The notes below the pieces were generated by a model. The model saw only the letters and a program-made list of their open reading frames with translations, did not search any database and was not told the origin of the DNA. From Micromussa lordhowensis (lineage: Eukaryota > Cnidaria > Anthozoa > Scleractinia > Lobophylliidae), in NCBI GenBank assembly GCA_964020085.1, contig OZ026606.1, positions 11,653,297-11,717,296 on the forward strand: a DNA stretch of 64,000 bases. The letters are read 5' to 3'. The translations under genes were made by a program, and so were the position numbers. Position 1 is the stretch's first letter, and the number at the start of each line of letters is the position of its first letter. Of the stretch, positions 1 to 19,508 are shown piece after piece.

Positions 1-69
1 ACTGTGTAACACTACACCGCGCACTTAGGCAGTCACGTCTCACTCGATACGCTGATCGATTCCTCGAAT
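1..69 (+). other. possible 3' part of an exon cut by the window edge
   Basis: One frame is open from base 3 to base 69 and ends at a good splice donor (TC then GTAAGT). The peptide contains RQSRLTRYADRFLES. No family is recognised and the stretch is too short to exclude chance. Confidence 0.2.
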
Positions 70-622
70 CGTAAGTTTGGGACACCTATGATGAATTAAA
101 AAAGGTATGAATTAAAAAAGGTCTTTTGAGAATTTCTTTTGAGCAAACTTAAGTGCGTAGCGTTTTCCATAAGTTTCCAAAATTTGTGGGAAATATTTAG
201 AAGGAAGCCATTAAGGCGGGGGTCCACCTGAAAGCCGTATTTTGGCTTGGTATTATGTTCTTAATGCAAATATCTCGTTTACGTTTCAAGCAATCAAGAA
301 TCTGTTCACTCATTACACACATCTATGTTTTGCGCCGTTTTGTAAATTTTTTGGTGATTTTTAGGTTTATTTGGAGACAGATAGTTTTTCTCAAAGGATT
401 AGTAAAATTTATGGAAATAGGAAATTTTGAAGATTTGGTGTTGTTTTAAAATTAGAGTTTGAAGTTAAAAATTGATAGATACACACCAAACAGTTGCCTA
501 ACAACCCGAGTGCCATTGTGGGGTCGGGCAACTGTCTGGTGGTGTTCCATAACCTTTCCTCCCCCTTTCAATCTCTCTTTAAACTTCCTCAAATTTCACT
601 TTAATTCAGGTAAACCCCCACC
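70..622. other. AT-rich intergenic DNA, nothing recognised
   Basis: There is no ORF with recognisable content. A small inverted repeat (CAGTTGCC ... GGCAACTG, about 490-530) is the only structure seen. Confidence 0.5.
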
Positions 623-626
623 TTAA

Positions 627-1294
627 GGTGGCTCGAAAGAGTTTTATGGCGCGCGCAAACTGGGTTCTAATCTCGCGCGCGGCGCGGTTTTTAAAAACCC
701 ACGAAGCCAAGTAAACAAATATGGCGACTGTGATGTACTTTCGCCAACTGCGAAATCAACAAGCCTAATCTCGCGCGATCTCGTGCGTGCAGTTGACGCA
801 CATGCGCAAATGCTGATCTTGTCGTGTCAAAATTTTGGAGTTTTTATAACTTTAATCGCTCATATTTCCGCTTCCGCTCGGTGGATTTTTTCATTTTTTC
901 GGTGATAACCAGGAACAATTGGCTGCATACATAGTCCGATTTTTAAAAAATTCTGTAGTCAAAAAGAGGATTTTTTGTTAATCTACCCTACAGATTTTTT
1001 TTAAACTGAAGCATTTTGAAGGTCATTTTCTGGTGACATATAATATTGCAGTTTGAGAAGATTTCACCGACCAATTTTTTAAAAAAGAAAATAGATTTCG
1101 ATTTTAGGGGCTCAACTGAATGCGTCATATGGTTGCTATGGTAACAGGTTTTCTGAAATGAATGTCATGTAATGAATCTATAATGTTTCTTTTATTTCTG
1201 TGCCAAATTTCATAGTGATACGATGAACCAAACATAATTTAGAAAAGAATTTGTGAACTTGTCTCGGGAAAATTGAAAACTATTTCGAACCACC
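627..1294. mobile_element. TTAA-flanked non-autonomous inverted-repeat element
   Basis: The left end GGTGGCTCGAAA and the right end TTTCGAACCACC form terminal inverted repeats, and both lie directly against TTAA (623-626 and 1295-1298). TTAA duplication is the habit of Kolobok and piggyBac type transposases. The 668-bp interior has no ORF of note, so it is probably a MITE mobilised in trans. The internal GCGCGC-rich stretch (650-720, 770-800) differs in composition from its surroundings. Confidence 0.6.
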
Positions 1295-1572
1295 TTAAAG
1301 CGTGTGTTATTAACGTGTGAATGGCGAAGTTATCCAGTTACAACAAGTTGTAATTGGACACCCACGTAATCTCGCGCCGATTTACGTGACAAACAGGCAC
1401 AGCAAGAACCAATCACTATCGAGGATTTTGTTATAGATACGATTGGAACGAAAAGCACTCTGGAAACTGATTCTCAATGCAATTGATAGACGCGCGTGCT
1501 CGGAAAGGCTGGTGATTGTGACGTCCCTTTCCCGCCAAGACTAAAGAATTCGGCGTTTGAACCAGTTTTTCA

Positions 1573-4351
1573 ATGGCAAACCAGCGACTTCTACTTGCCA
1601 TAACTCTTCTATTGTATCTCAACTAGTGTTAATTAAGTTAAAATTGGCGGAATATTCTGCGACGAACTTAACTCGAATGAAGTTTCGGCCTTCAATCTTA
1701 ACTTGGAATATGTTAACAATGACACAACGTTTTCGCCGAACACCGTTCTCGTTCCTTTGATAAACAAAACTGATTGGACCGATGCATTCTCTAATATCGA
1801 TGCAGCTTATTGGCAAATTCGCAGTGGAGCTGTAGCAATAGTTGCACCTACAATTTCATCTTCCGTAAAGACCACGCATGCACTATGCGCCGGCTTTCAC
1901 ATTCCACAAATGACTCCTTAGGCTACGGATCCTTCATTTGACGTCTCTCCTGACTCCTACAGTTACTTAGTAAGCATGAGCAGCAGTGATTCGATTGAAA
2001 ACCGTGCCCTGGCAGATTTTGTGTCACATTTCAATTAGACGCGCATCAGACGCCGGTGTTTGACATCGAGGAGTGATTTTGGTCGTGTTTAAAGACATTG
2101 CTTCTCACAAGGGATGGAGGCTGGTAGTCGTGGAAAGCTTCCAGGAACATAGAAACGTATCCAAGGTTAATGCCACGGCACAGCTGCTCCATATTTGAAG
2201 TAGAGGAGTCTGGGTAGTTGTTCTGAATTGCATGGCTGGAAGCATTCGTACCGTTCTGCGACAAGCTTGGAATGGTTGAAGGATGGGTTTGGCTTGGCTT
2301 GTTTGCTTTCAGCGGTCTTTACGAACAGGGACAGCCCATACCAGAGAACCTCCATGGTATTGTGGGCATTAGGCATTCTTTCGGTGTAGGTACAAAATAT
2401 CCAAAACTTTGAAAACGTGCGGGGAAAGAAAGCGTACAAGACAACAACCCTGGAAAAAGACGCTACTATAGGCCATGCATTTGACTCAGTGTTGGTCCTA
2501 GGGAGGGCATGATTCAGGATGGCTGGCTACAACGTGACAGTCACCGAGGGTTTAGAGTTTAGTGTGTCTGTAAGAAGCTCGACTCCATTCAGCAAAATTG
2601 GAGAAACGCAGATTATGTTACAAAAGTTAATAATTCCAGTGTCATGAATGCCGTAGTCTTCGATACCAACCTTTCTCTGCTTAGCAAAACATGAAACATT
2701 TCAAATCTGCGCTCTTATGGATTTGAGAAAGTAGGTTAATAGGGTTCAACTAACGGGCTCATGGAAGAGAAAAAGGAAATAATCTGGCCATCTGGGAAAA
2801 CTTCTATTCCTATTGACACATCAGTGTCTTTGGAAAACCAAACCTTTACTATTATTATTAGCTTTCGAATCTCTTTACGGTGGCCAATTCACATGATCAA
2901 CCCAGTCGATAAAACCAAATTATCTTGTTATACTTCCCACCGACGCAGCACCACAGTTTCTGATGGAAACTCACCCCCTCTAAACTCTTACTATTGCCAC
3001 TGAAGAAACACCTTTTATAACTCTTCGTCTACAAAACCAGACAAATTCGTAGTAACAGGTTACTGCATTGATCTCCTTGTACTAGACGGCAACTACGGCT
3101 CCCAAGATGCATTTACCAAAGAATGGAACGGCATGGTTAAAGAGATTATCGAAGGTCGAAGAGCGTCGTTCCAGCCTTTCATGCACCTTAGACTAACGGC
3201 TCTCGTCAGGTCTGTCTTCTTTACGGATTTCCGATTAGCCTTTTCTGGTGGCGATAGCGCTAACCACTTCCCTGATTGTCGTTCTTCTATGGTTCTGCAG
3301 CAAATTCAGTCCATTTGGATTTTATGGTAGATGCGTTCAGATAACCCATCATGAAGTAGTACCACGGGAACATCAGAAGCGGAGACACACCCTCCGCCCG
3401 GCTAACACTGTGGTCATCTCTTGTCTACTACTTTGGAACAGAGCGGGAATACCTTGAATCCAGTGTCGTCTTCTGGAAGGATCACCGTAGCTGTTTGGCA
3501 GTTCGCCATTTTACTAATCATTTAACGTACACCGCAAACACAGCTGCGTTACTCACAATTAAAAGGGTTTCATCTCCAATAAACAGCATCGACGATCTGG
3601 CAGGGCAGACCTCCATTCCCTATGGTACTGTCGCCAACAGTCCTGCAGCATTGCCACCATGTGGCGGTACATGAAGTACCACCAGACTCTTCTCGAGACT
3701 AGTCAAACTGGGATCAGTATGGCCAAACTTTGCCTTCTTATGGGACTCCGTTGTCTTGGAACAAGCGACTCACACCGTCGAGTGCGGCACTCTTACCACC
3801 ATCGGCAGTTCGTTTGGCAAGGCATTGGATTACGGCATTGGATTACCCGAAGGCTCCTCGTACACTAAACAGCTTAGTCAAGCTATCCTAAACCTGGTCC
3901 ACGAAGGATACATGTACAGCCTTGAACAAAAAAGGTTCCGCATTCACACGGGGGTTGTAAAGAAAAGCACTGTGGCGGTGATAGTGACATTAAGCTGGGG
4001 CTGGCAGACATGGGGGCTGTGTTTATCATTGTCTGCGTTGGTGTTGGAATCAGCTTCATCGTGCTTTTCATCCAATGGTTTGTAGCTTCGTATTTAGCTA
4101 CAAAAGAGGACAATCCCGATGCGCCTAGAACGGTCTGGAGCTCGTTGAATATTAGACGCCGCGTCATGTGGCCTGACTGAAGACATCGACATGACGTTCC
4201 TGAACGAAAAGCCGCGGTTAAACAACATGGGATGATTCATGGCATTTTTAGCGCGTCTCAGGCTGAGGAGGTTGAGCTCGAAGAGTTGGAGATGGAGTTA
4301 GACGTGCAGAGAGTATTTAAAGCGACATCAACTAATAACAGGAAGAAATAA
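1573..4351 (+). pseudogene. ionotropic glutamate receptor pseudogene
   Basis: The reading begins with a signal-peptide-like start (MANQRLLLAITLLLYL). It then shows an amino-terminal-domain segment at 1703-1921 (GAVAIVAPTISSSV, ALCAGFHIPQM), a ligand-binding lobe near 3004-3260 (TGYCIDLL, WNGMVKEIIEG), and an M3 channel motif near 3520-3550 ([11 protein letters not shown] for the family's SYTANLAAFLT). The second lobe has DYGIGLPEGSSY (about 3826-3860), a fourth membrane segment lies at 4015-4090, and an acidic tail ends at 4351. Receptors of this family are ligand-gated cation channels of the plasma membrane. Frame changes and stops occur throughout (for example stop 1919-1921, and stops around 3050 and 3670), so no full receptor can be made. 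Receptor order is kept over 2.8 kb without clear introns, which suggests a retrocopy or an ancestrally intron-poor gene. A Penelope fragment sits inside it at about 2861-2984. Confidence 0.85.
2861..2984 (+). mobile_element. Penelope-like element 3' fragment inside the glutamate receptor pseudogene
   Basis: This stretch (TCTCTTTACGGTGGCCAATT ... CACCGACGCAGCACCACAG) is the reverse complement of sequence at 15150-15240 and 24110-24240. It separates two receptor blocks that would otherwise be continuous (ENQTFTI before, TIATEETPF after). It therefore entered after the receptor copy was formed. Confidence 0.65.
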
Positions 4352-5593
4352 CTGATTTTCAAACTTAAAGATATAACCCAAGAAACGGTTCGGCCGAAGT
4401 GGAACCGTTGTTATTTTCTTGGAATACAATATTTGTGAGTGGAAAAAATCTTGTAGCGAAAGACGTATGTTGTAACAGCTAAATGACTGAACGAGGAATT
4501 TGAACATCTTCTAGATCAGATCACTCACGGAAATAAATTTGTTTGGCGAGTCGCGCGTACTGTATTGATTTACAGAAGATCGGAGGATGGCAATTGATTT
4601 TCTATCTTAAACACCGGGATAACTTTTGTAGAGGTGTCCAACTTCAAGAGTTTTCTTTTTAAATTGGAATGAAAAGACGTTGTTGTGTGGAAGACCTCCC
4701 TGGTCAATTGATTCTGCCCTTGAGAATTAGATTGGAGCTGCCCACATTCAGAATAAAACTTGAAATGTTTAATTTTAAAGAAAGCAGTTTAGCATCGAAA
4801 CAAAGCCGAAAGAAAAACAATTATTTATGAATATTGAGAGCAGCTGAAAACATTGCAAATGCGGAAAATTCCAATCAATGTGCCTTTGTAACCACGGGGA
4901 ACAAATACAGTTTTTATTAGTATTTGCTTGAAAGACATGGTGCACGACACAACCTGTCAAGAAAAATCTTGATTAGTTCTACAAAGCATCTCAACAAGCT
5001 TTTTTTAGTTGTTTCACAGTTGGAGAGGTCAGAAAATGCATGATATATCAATTGAGATAGGAATGATCTAAAATCTCACTATAAATTGCCGAACTAAAAT
5101 AAGGCTATGGAATTGATTGGACAGTGAACAGTCGACTACCGAGCAAAGTAAGTTATCCCTGAGCCAATTGATTTCGCGACCCTGCTACTCAAAATAAACT
5201 TCTTGTGCTGTGTAAACAGAATCATGCGCTTTCCCAGCAAAACAAAGCATCAATCCTACACTAAATCTGTCTTATCTACCACAATGCATAAAGCACTTTG
5301 ATTCATTTGAGGTGCTTTATTTGCACAGAAGTTGTCTAAAATGGAGATCCAGCTCAATTTGATTGGTCTTTTTCGTGACACATCAATAAATCAAGGACTT
5401 CTTTTTAAAATACACGTCAAATCCCGCAGCTGAAAAGATAAGCAATGCTCCCAGAAACATCAGCCGTCTTAATTCACGGTGTATATTGATGAAACCTTGG
5501 CGAATATGGAGAAAGAATTACCATAAAGCCCGGCTTATCCAACCTGGCGCACGATGCGAATCTAAACCTTAATCTGCATCTGAAGTTGGAAAA
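4352..5593. other. intergenic region upstream of the Kelch gene
   Basis: AT-rich DNA without a supported ORF. It must contain the promoter and 5' UTR of the gene starting at 5594, but no TATA box or other element stands out. Confidence 0.5.
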
Positions 5594-13375
<7,782 letters not shown>

Positions 13376-13580
13376 GCACCACAAGTGATGTGCCCTGATA
13401 ATTGATTCGTCTACTTAATAGCTGTAGAGTTCCAGCCAATTAATTATTGTAAGACATTTGATTTGTTACAGAATTAAGTAAATCCTCCAGTTTTACAGGT
13501 AGCTTGTATTACGGTCGTGCCTTTTCGCCAGTGAAAGTGCTTTGCTTAGGGACATAAAACGTTGAAATTTCTCTAGTGGT

Positions 13581-13586
13581 AATAAA
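13581..13586 (+). promoter_or_regulatory. poly(A) signal of the Kelch gene
   Basis: AATAAA lies 206 bp after the stop codon in AT-rich DNA. It is the first canonical signal downstream. Confidence 0.5.
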
Positions 13587-13599
13587 GTCGCTTTTGCAA

Positions 13600-15060
13600 G
13601 TGTTTCTACTCAGTGATGTTTTTTCGTTATTTTGACTCCTTTTCCTCTTTTAGAGCCGTCATGCTGCAGGGAGCACTATGAACGAAACGTAACTGAATTG
13701 GAACGAAGTGATTCACTGATTGGCTTGCTGACTGCCTGACTGACTGATTGGTTCATTTTTAAATATCTTTCTGCAAAATTTAAACGCAAAGTAACTTAAT
13801 TCATAATGTATAATCCAGCCGTTTCTAGGTTAGGAAATTTCATGCCTGCGAAGTAAATAAAATATATAAAAAAGTTGCTAAGGACGATTCATAATGCTAA
13901 ATATCCCGTAAAAAAAAAAAACAGAGCGAGGGTGAACTAACAGACTGAATGTGTCAAGCAAGCTTTTTGTCGTCAACTAAATCAAACAAATTTGTTTGTC
14001 TGCCCAAAAGAATTTTACTCTCTTGCCTTACCGTATAGCCTAGATTCACAAACCTTTCTCATAACAGACCACTGCCTCTCGTAACAGACCACCGTGCTTT
14101 CATTTTCAATCTAGGAGTACGTAGTGCCTTGAGGGTGAAGGAAGATTGGAGAGGGTCCTGAAGCAATTAAGGCCCTTTTTTCAATCTGCTTAACCAGTTT
14201 CAGGCTAGCAAACAGTAAATAGCATCAGAGTTTTGACAGAACTGGTCATGTCTGCAACTTTCCAATGAACAAGATCGATAAATTAATTATTAACTATTAA
14301 AAATGATTTATATAAAATGTTTTTACGGTTTATACGTAACATTTAAGGCGTTTAACTTAAAATCCCTGAAAAAATAATTTCTAATGTACATATTTTCCCA
14401 CAGTTGCCCCCCTCCCCAAAAAAAAAACAATTTTAATAGGCCATTCCCGAATTACCTTTAGCCTCATTCTCAAAGCGAGTCTTGGTGGTCATCCTTTCAT
14501 ATGAAAATGAGATTTCATTCACATGCAAATTAAACTCATTTTCATATGAATGGTTGAGCACCAGGCCTCGCTTTGAAAGAGAGGCTTTAAGTAACTCGGA
14601 AATCGTCTATTATCTAGCACAGTGACACATAGTTTCCTTGATAGGCTGTAACCATGGTAATAACTTAGCCTCACTCACTCTTGGCAGTTTTGCTTTCCTT
14701 CTTACCAAATATAACCACGAGAACTAGCGAATTTCTATCAAGCCCACGACGAAGATGAAAATGTATAAAAGACAAGCATTGCTAGGCTGCCATCTTGTTG
14801 TCTATTCTCGTCTCTTTCCATGTCTAGCTCACTGGATGTTGTATTGTTCATGGCGAAGTTTTTTTTCAAGATCCTTCCTAATTTATATCAGCTCAAAGCC
14901 TGGGTTTTATCGATTGCTTTACTGTCCATGTGTTCCGCGACATCTGTACAGATGTCTCTAATTTGCGCCTTTATGCTAACAAACCAAAATGCTTAGTTAA
15001 GCTAGGTTTTGTCTGCTTGGGTACAATCGGTATTAATAACGGCAAACAAACCATTGAACG
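13600..15060. other. intergenic DNA between the Kelch gene and the DIRS-carrying repeat
   Basis: No gene is seen. Apart from the MITE at 14439-14606 there are poly(A) runs (about 13910, 14420) and degenerate repeats only. Confidence 0.4.
14439..14606. repeat. palindromic MITE
   Basis: GGCCATTCCCGAATTACCTT at the left is matched by an imperfect inverted copy at the right (AAGTAACTCGGAAATCG). CATATGAAAATGAG and CTCATTTTCATATG flank the centre. A half-copy of the centre is at about 22978-23015. Confidence 0.5.
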
Positions 15061-15139
15061 TTACGAAAAACTGGACTGACGGACTGAAAGGTCCATGACA
15101 ACAAGATATATCTGATAAAATTAATAAAGGGGGCAAGTT

Positions 15140-15250
15140 TCTAAACAAACTGTGGTGCTGCGTCGGTGGGAGTATTACAAGACAATTTGGTTTTATCAAC
15201 TGGGTTGATAATGTGAATTGGCCACCTTAAAGAGATTCGGAAGCTGACGT
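15140..15250 (-). mobile_element. Penelope-like 3' repeat, part left of the DIRS insertion
   Basis: Sequence from CTGTGGTGCTGCGTCGGTGG to GATTCGGAAGCTGACGT matches 24106-24185. Its continuation lies across the DIRS element at 20412. Confidence 0.7.
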
Positions 15251-15345
15251 TCTGCACTAACCTAAGCAAATAAAACCAAATGATAACAAGACACAAAAAA
15301 TCATGGAGAACATTGGATTGTGGGCTGCGAGCAACGCCATCAATC
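15251..15345. repeat. DIRS split repeat module A, terminal copy
   Basis: Starts TCTGCACTAACC and ends GCCATCAATC. It matches 19353-19451 except for one base and a poly(A) length difference. Confidence 0.85.
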
Positions 15346-15685
15346 AGTTTATTGAGCTACAATTGAAATATATGATGATTATCGTAACCAGATCAATTAA
15401 CTGCGAGTAAGCGAGCCAGGGGGGCCAGAAAAAACCTGCCTCAAAAAACCCCGTAGGGAAAACACAGGACAGGAAATCTGGGACGAGCCAGGCTCAACTT
15501 ACGTCCCCCGCCAGGACTTCTAGGCTACAGTAAATTAATGGTCATAATAAATACGATAAATAAATTGCAGACTGGAACTACAATAGTTATGAACTACCAA
15601 AAACCACAAATAATCGCAAACTGATGACAAGAAAAGCTCTGTCGGCTAAATAAGAATAAACTGTAAACTAGCGTAAAGTATAACC

Positions 15686-16661
15686 TTAGAGCAAAAGCAA
15701 TTTTGAAACGCTTAAACGATCTTCCATTGTATGTTTAATGTATCTGTTCTTCGAGGAAGGACACCTCCACCCAGCATGCATATCCAATAGATCGCCCGGT
15801 ATGCGCCTGCAAGCGGGGTTCGACGCTGCACCAGACCTCATACTATGCGTGCCGTATTTTGAAACGTCGTCAACAAAGGGCTGGATGTACTTCTTGAATT
15901 CCTCCCTAAGAGTGGAAATAGACACGCCCTTGCTAGCTTGGAAATACTCGCCTGACTTGGACTTAACAATACGACGAACAAGTGGAAACGATGGATTGGA
16001 CTGCGACAAAACCTTAATAATTCGCTCAGTAATGGAAACTGGGCACGTAGATTTCCCAGACCTGGCAAGACACAAGGTGTGACCTTCCCGATATTGGTCG
16101 TTTTTTCGCTTGGCGACATAAATAGACATGTGGTCAGCCTTAATGGACACATCCTGAAGGCAAAAACTGTTAATTTCATCAATACGAAAAAACCCATAGA
16201 AACCAACTAACAATATGAACAAAAAACGAAGAGTGGCAAGAGAATAACTTGAAACATAAAATTCAGCAATTGCCTGCACCGTGTCTACGGATAAAGGCTC
16301 TTTCGGGCGAACAGGACCCGCCGATTTCCTTGAAGATTTCACAAGGGAATGGTTGACAGGACATATTTCCAGCCCGGTCATAGAATGGGCCCACTTAATG
16401 CCATAAACAACAGTTTCTATGGGGGATACACCCGTATTGTTCGCAAGACAAACGTTCGTAATTTCTGTAATAAAAAGAGCGATGTGTAAGCGCTTTGCCG
16501 GAAGGACAGGGACACCAATCTTCGAGGACGCCCATCCGCGCCATCTCAACCATCCTGACTTATACTTGGTTAAGGTAGAAGGGGCCCTGGATCCCAGCTG
16601 CAAATCAAGAAGGTCTGGAACCAAGCTGCGTAATAATGGGTCCTCCAAGGCTGCTGCATCG
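15686..16661 (-). CDS. DIRS tyrosine recombinase
   Basis: Catalyses the recombination that integrates the circular DNA copy. The ORF of about 320 residues has an N-terminal core-binding part (APSTLTKYKSGWLRWRGWAS) and a C-terminal catalytic part. Catalytic residues visible are Arg in GFFRIDE, His-x-x-Arg in THSMRSG, His in MHAGW and the Tyr nucleophile in KNRYI. The frame is open to 16661 but a stop lies just upstream and no ATG opens it. Together with a donor at 17052 this suggests it is the second exon of a pol gene spliced from the RT/RNase H exon (intron 17052-16662, phases agree). The frame is intact. Confidence 0.85.
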
Positions 16662-17052
16662 CTCTAAATCCCGGAAGTTAGAACATCTGAAAAACAAAAA
16701 CACAAGGTGAACGAAATGAAAAGCGCAAGCTCATACAGAAGAGCAATATCGGTCTCAGAAGAGGATATTCCAAAAGCGATGGTCGGCTGTGCGGCATTAA
16801 TTAACTTACCTACACCTAATAAAGTTGCAAACTGAAACACCAGGTGCAACTACAGGCCAGGTGCCACTACAGGCCAAACAAATGCCTCATCGGGCCTAGA
16901 ATTGGCCAAATCAGGCCTAAAGACATGCCACATAAGGCTAAAGACACACGCCAGATCAGGCTCGAAAATACTCCAAATAAGCAAAACGTGCGCAATCAAA
17001 AAACGTGCAACGCCGGGCTCGAAAAATATGCCGCAAAGGCAAAGCAACTCAC

Positions 17053-19047
17053 CTAAGATCTAAACGCAAAGCCAGCATCCTGAACTTTGGGCAACCACGA
17101 AAAACAGAAGGTCGAGATTTATAGATCTGCTTCTGACCAGGACCCTCCAGTAGCAGGTCGCCAACCGCAGGCAGAACAAACACTTCCGTGACAAACGAGC
17201 TAAATCGAGAAGATCCATCACGCAGGAAAGGCCAAAAATGAGCGGAGCACCACTCGGAGATGATCAACGTCCCGCGGCCAGAGCAAGACATGAGATGACG
17301 GACAGAATCGACGATTAGACTAACTGGGGGACAAATCCAGTTGTTTTCGGAGCTCCAGTCTTGTGACAAGGCGTCGACCCCACTACATCCGAGAGAGGCA
17401 AACTTCGAGTTAAACCGAGGGAGCTGTGCATTGTAATAGGTTGCAAAGCGGTCAAATGTATGAGGACCCCATTTAGCATCAAGGAGGCGGAAAACTGAAG
17501 GATTGACGCACCAATCGTCCTTGTCAACGAATCGGCTAAGGAGATCAGCCCTCTCATTCTGCGACCTGGGGATCCACTGTGCTTCAAGGGTGATCCTGTT
17601 TGATAATCAAAAATCAAAAATGCTCATAGCAACAGACTGGAGGTGGACTTTGGAACTGCCAACAGAAACTATTCTTGCAGCTCCTCGATTGTCGGTGAAA
17701 ACCTTTACTCTCTTCTGCCGCAGCTGCTCCGTGCAGGACAACAGTACATAATAAATAGCTTTCAACTCGCGGTTCGTAGAACTCTGACCGAGGTCTTCAG
17801 ACGTGAACATACCGCTAGCCATTACGTCGTCCAAGGAGGCCGAAAAACCGCCGAAAGCGACATCACTAGCATCACAGAAAACAACCGTCGACGAATCAGG
17901 GGGCGGACGAAGAGAATAGCCGTTAAACGAATCGATATTGTTGTACCAAAATCTCAACTCTTCCAAAAGAGCCGGAGAAAACCGAAGGGTGTGGTCCCAC
18001 ACTGATCGTGATTCAATTGCAAGGTACATTTGTCTGGTTAGAAGACGTGAAATGGGTCCCACTGCCAAGTCTACAGAATTTATAGAACCCGCGATCCCGG
18101 CCAATTCTCGATACGAGGAGGACGTATCTCCAATTGCAGAGCTTAAAAGACTCTTTAAGCTTTTCCACCTTTCTTTCCGGAATATGAAAAGACATAGTAA
18201 TAGTGTTAATCACCAAACCCAGCCATTCGCCTACCTGCATGGGATGCCAATGAGATTTTTCTTCATTCACAAGGAGACCTGCAGAGTCGAGCTCTTTCTT
18301 TTGGATCATGGCAGCTGCTGCGGCGGAACACTTATCTGGTTGGCTTCCGAGCCCGTCGTCGAGATAGATAAAGCTATTGTGACCCATAGAGCGCCAGCGA
18401 CTGACTAACGGACGCAACAGTTTGGTGAAGCAAAAGCAGGCGCTACTAAGGCCGAAGGGCAATACTGTGAAGGTAAAATATCTTAACATGCCAATAAACT
18501 GCCAAGAAAAACCGAGATACATCTGATGCTCCAAGCAGATATCGACATGGTGATACCCCGACTTGAGGTCCCATGTAAAGAACCAGTGTCCCTCCTCGAG
18601 AACTTGAGATAGGGAGCGAAGATCCTCGTACTTAAATTTAAACCTGACAAGAAAGCTGTTAACATGCCTGAGATTGATGACTAAGCGCAGCTTCTTCCCT
18701 TCAGCAACTGACAAGGGGTTAACGCAAAATGGCGGAACACTGTGCTCAACGATGCAACCGTTGGCTAAGAGTTCCGAGATGGCTTGTGTCACAAAATCAG
18801 GATGCTGAAAGGCCGATCTATTATTAGCCAAAAAATATGAGGGCGGATATTCCGCGAAAGGAAGCCTGTACCCACGCCTGTCAAACTCAGGAGCGCATAA
18901 GGTGCTCTTCCAAAAGTCAATGGAGGCGCTCAAACGGCCCTTGACAGCACTGTTAGCGCTTTTAAAATTGAATTCGTCGTAACTACCCCCAAAAGAGGAA
19001 GAAAAATCGAACTCAACTGGACGCTGAAGAACGTCCTCTGAGCTTGT
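17053..19047 (-). pseudogene. DIRS reverse transcriptase / RNase H, one frameshift and one stop
   Basis: The frame is open from 19047 downward. RT motifs are LRLVINLRHVN, FFTWDLKSGYHHVDI, LPFGLSSACFCFTKLLRPL and FIYLDDGLG (YLDD catalytic site). RNase H follows with VVFCDASDVAFGGF, STNRELKAIYYVL and KVFTDNRGAA (Asp, Glu, Asp). The downstream part has IPRSQNERADLLSR and KWGPHTFDRFA, a C-terminal region usual in DIRS proteins. Two lesions interrupt it: a one-base frameshift near 18145 and an in-frame TGA at 17609-17607. The exon ends at a good donor (GTGAGT from 17052). An encoded methyltransferase domain, found in some DIRS groups, was not seen. Confidence 0.85.
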
Positions 19048-19154
19048 CTAGTCAAGAATGGCGCGAGTCACTCTTCAGCGCAACAGACGACTTAGAACAG
19101 AAGGCGCTCAAATGGCCAAAATCCCCGCACTATAAGATAAACAACGCAAAATTA

Positions 19155-19451
19155 AAAATTAAAGTTTTGTATGCGATGGCGTTCACAACCCGAAGGATGA
19201 ATACATATTAACCGCACAATTATATACCGCTATGCAAATAACTTTACACACAAGAGACATAACAGAACGCGTACTTAACGAGGACCACATTCCATACAGA
19301 ACGTGCAGAAAGCAATTATCTGCTAAACTTCGTAACGCAGATATTTAGACATTCTGCACTAACCTAAGCAAATAAAACCAAATGATAACAAGACACAAAA
19401 AAAAAATCATGGAGAACATTGGATTGTGGACTGCGAGCAACGCCATCAATC
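19155..19451. repeat. DIRS internal B-A repeat (circle-junction copy)
   Basis: Module B (19155-19352) is joined without extra bases to module A (19353-19451). It copies the join of the right and left element ends. Confidence 0.85.
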
Positions 19452-19508
19452 CGAAGTAAAAAACAAAGAAGTAAAACACGTGAGTGAACTGAACCAAACA
19501 AAAAAGAT

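Noticed and set aside
16844..17050. Repeated AGGCC/AGGCTAAAGACA motifs considered as a coding or array structure
   Set aside because: Spacing is irregular and the stretch falls in the likely DIRS intron.
17643..18408. Long plus-strand frames over the DIRS pol region
   Set aside because: Shadows of the RT/RNase H coding strand, which carries the recognised motifs.
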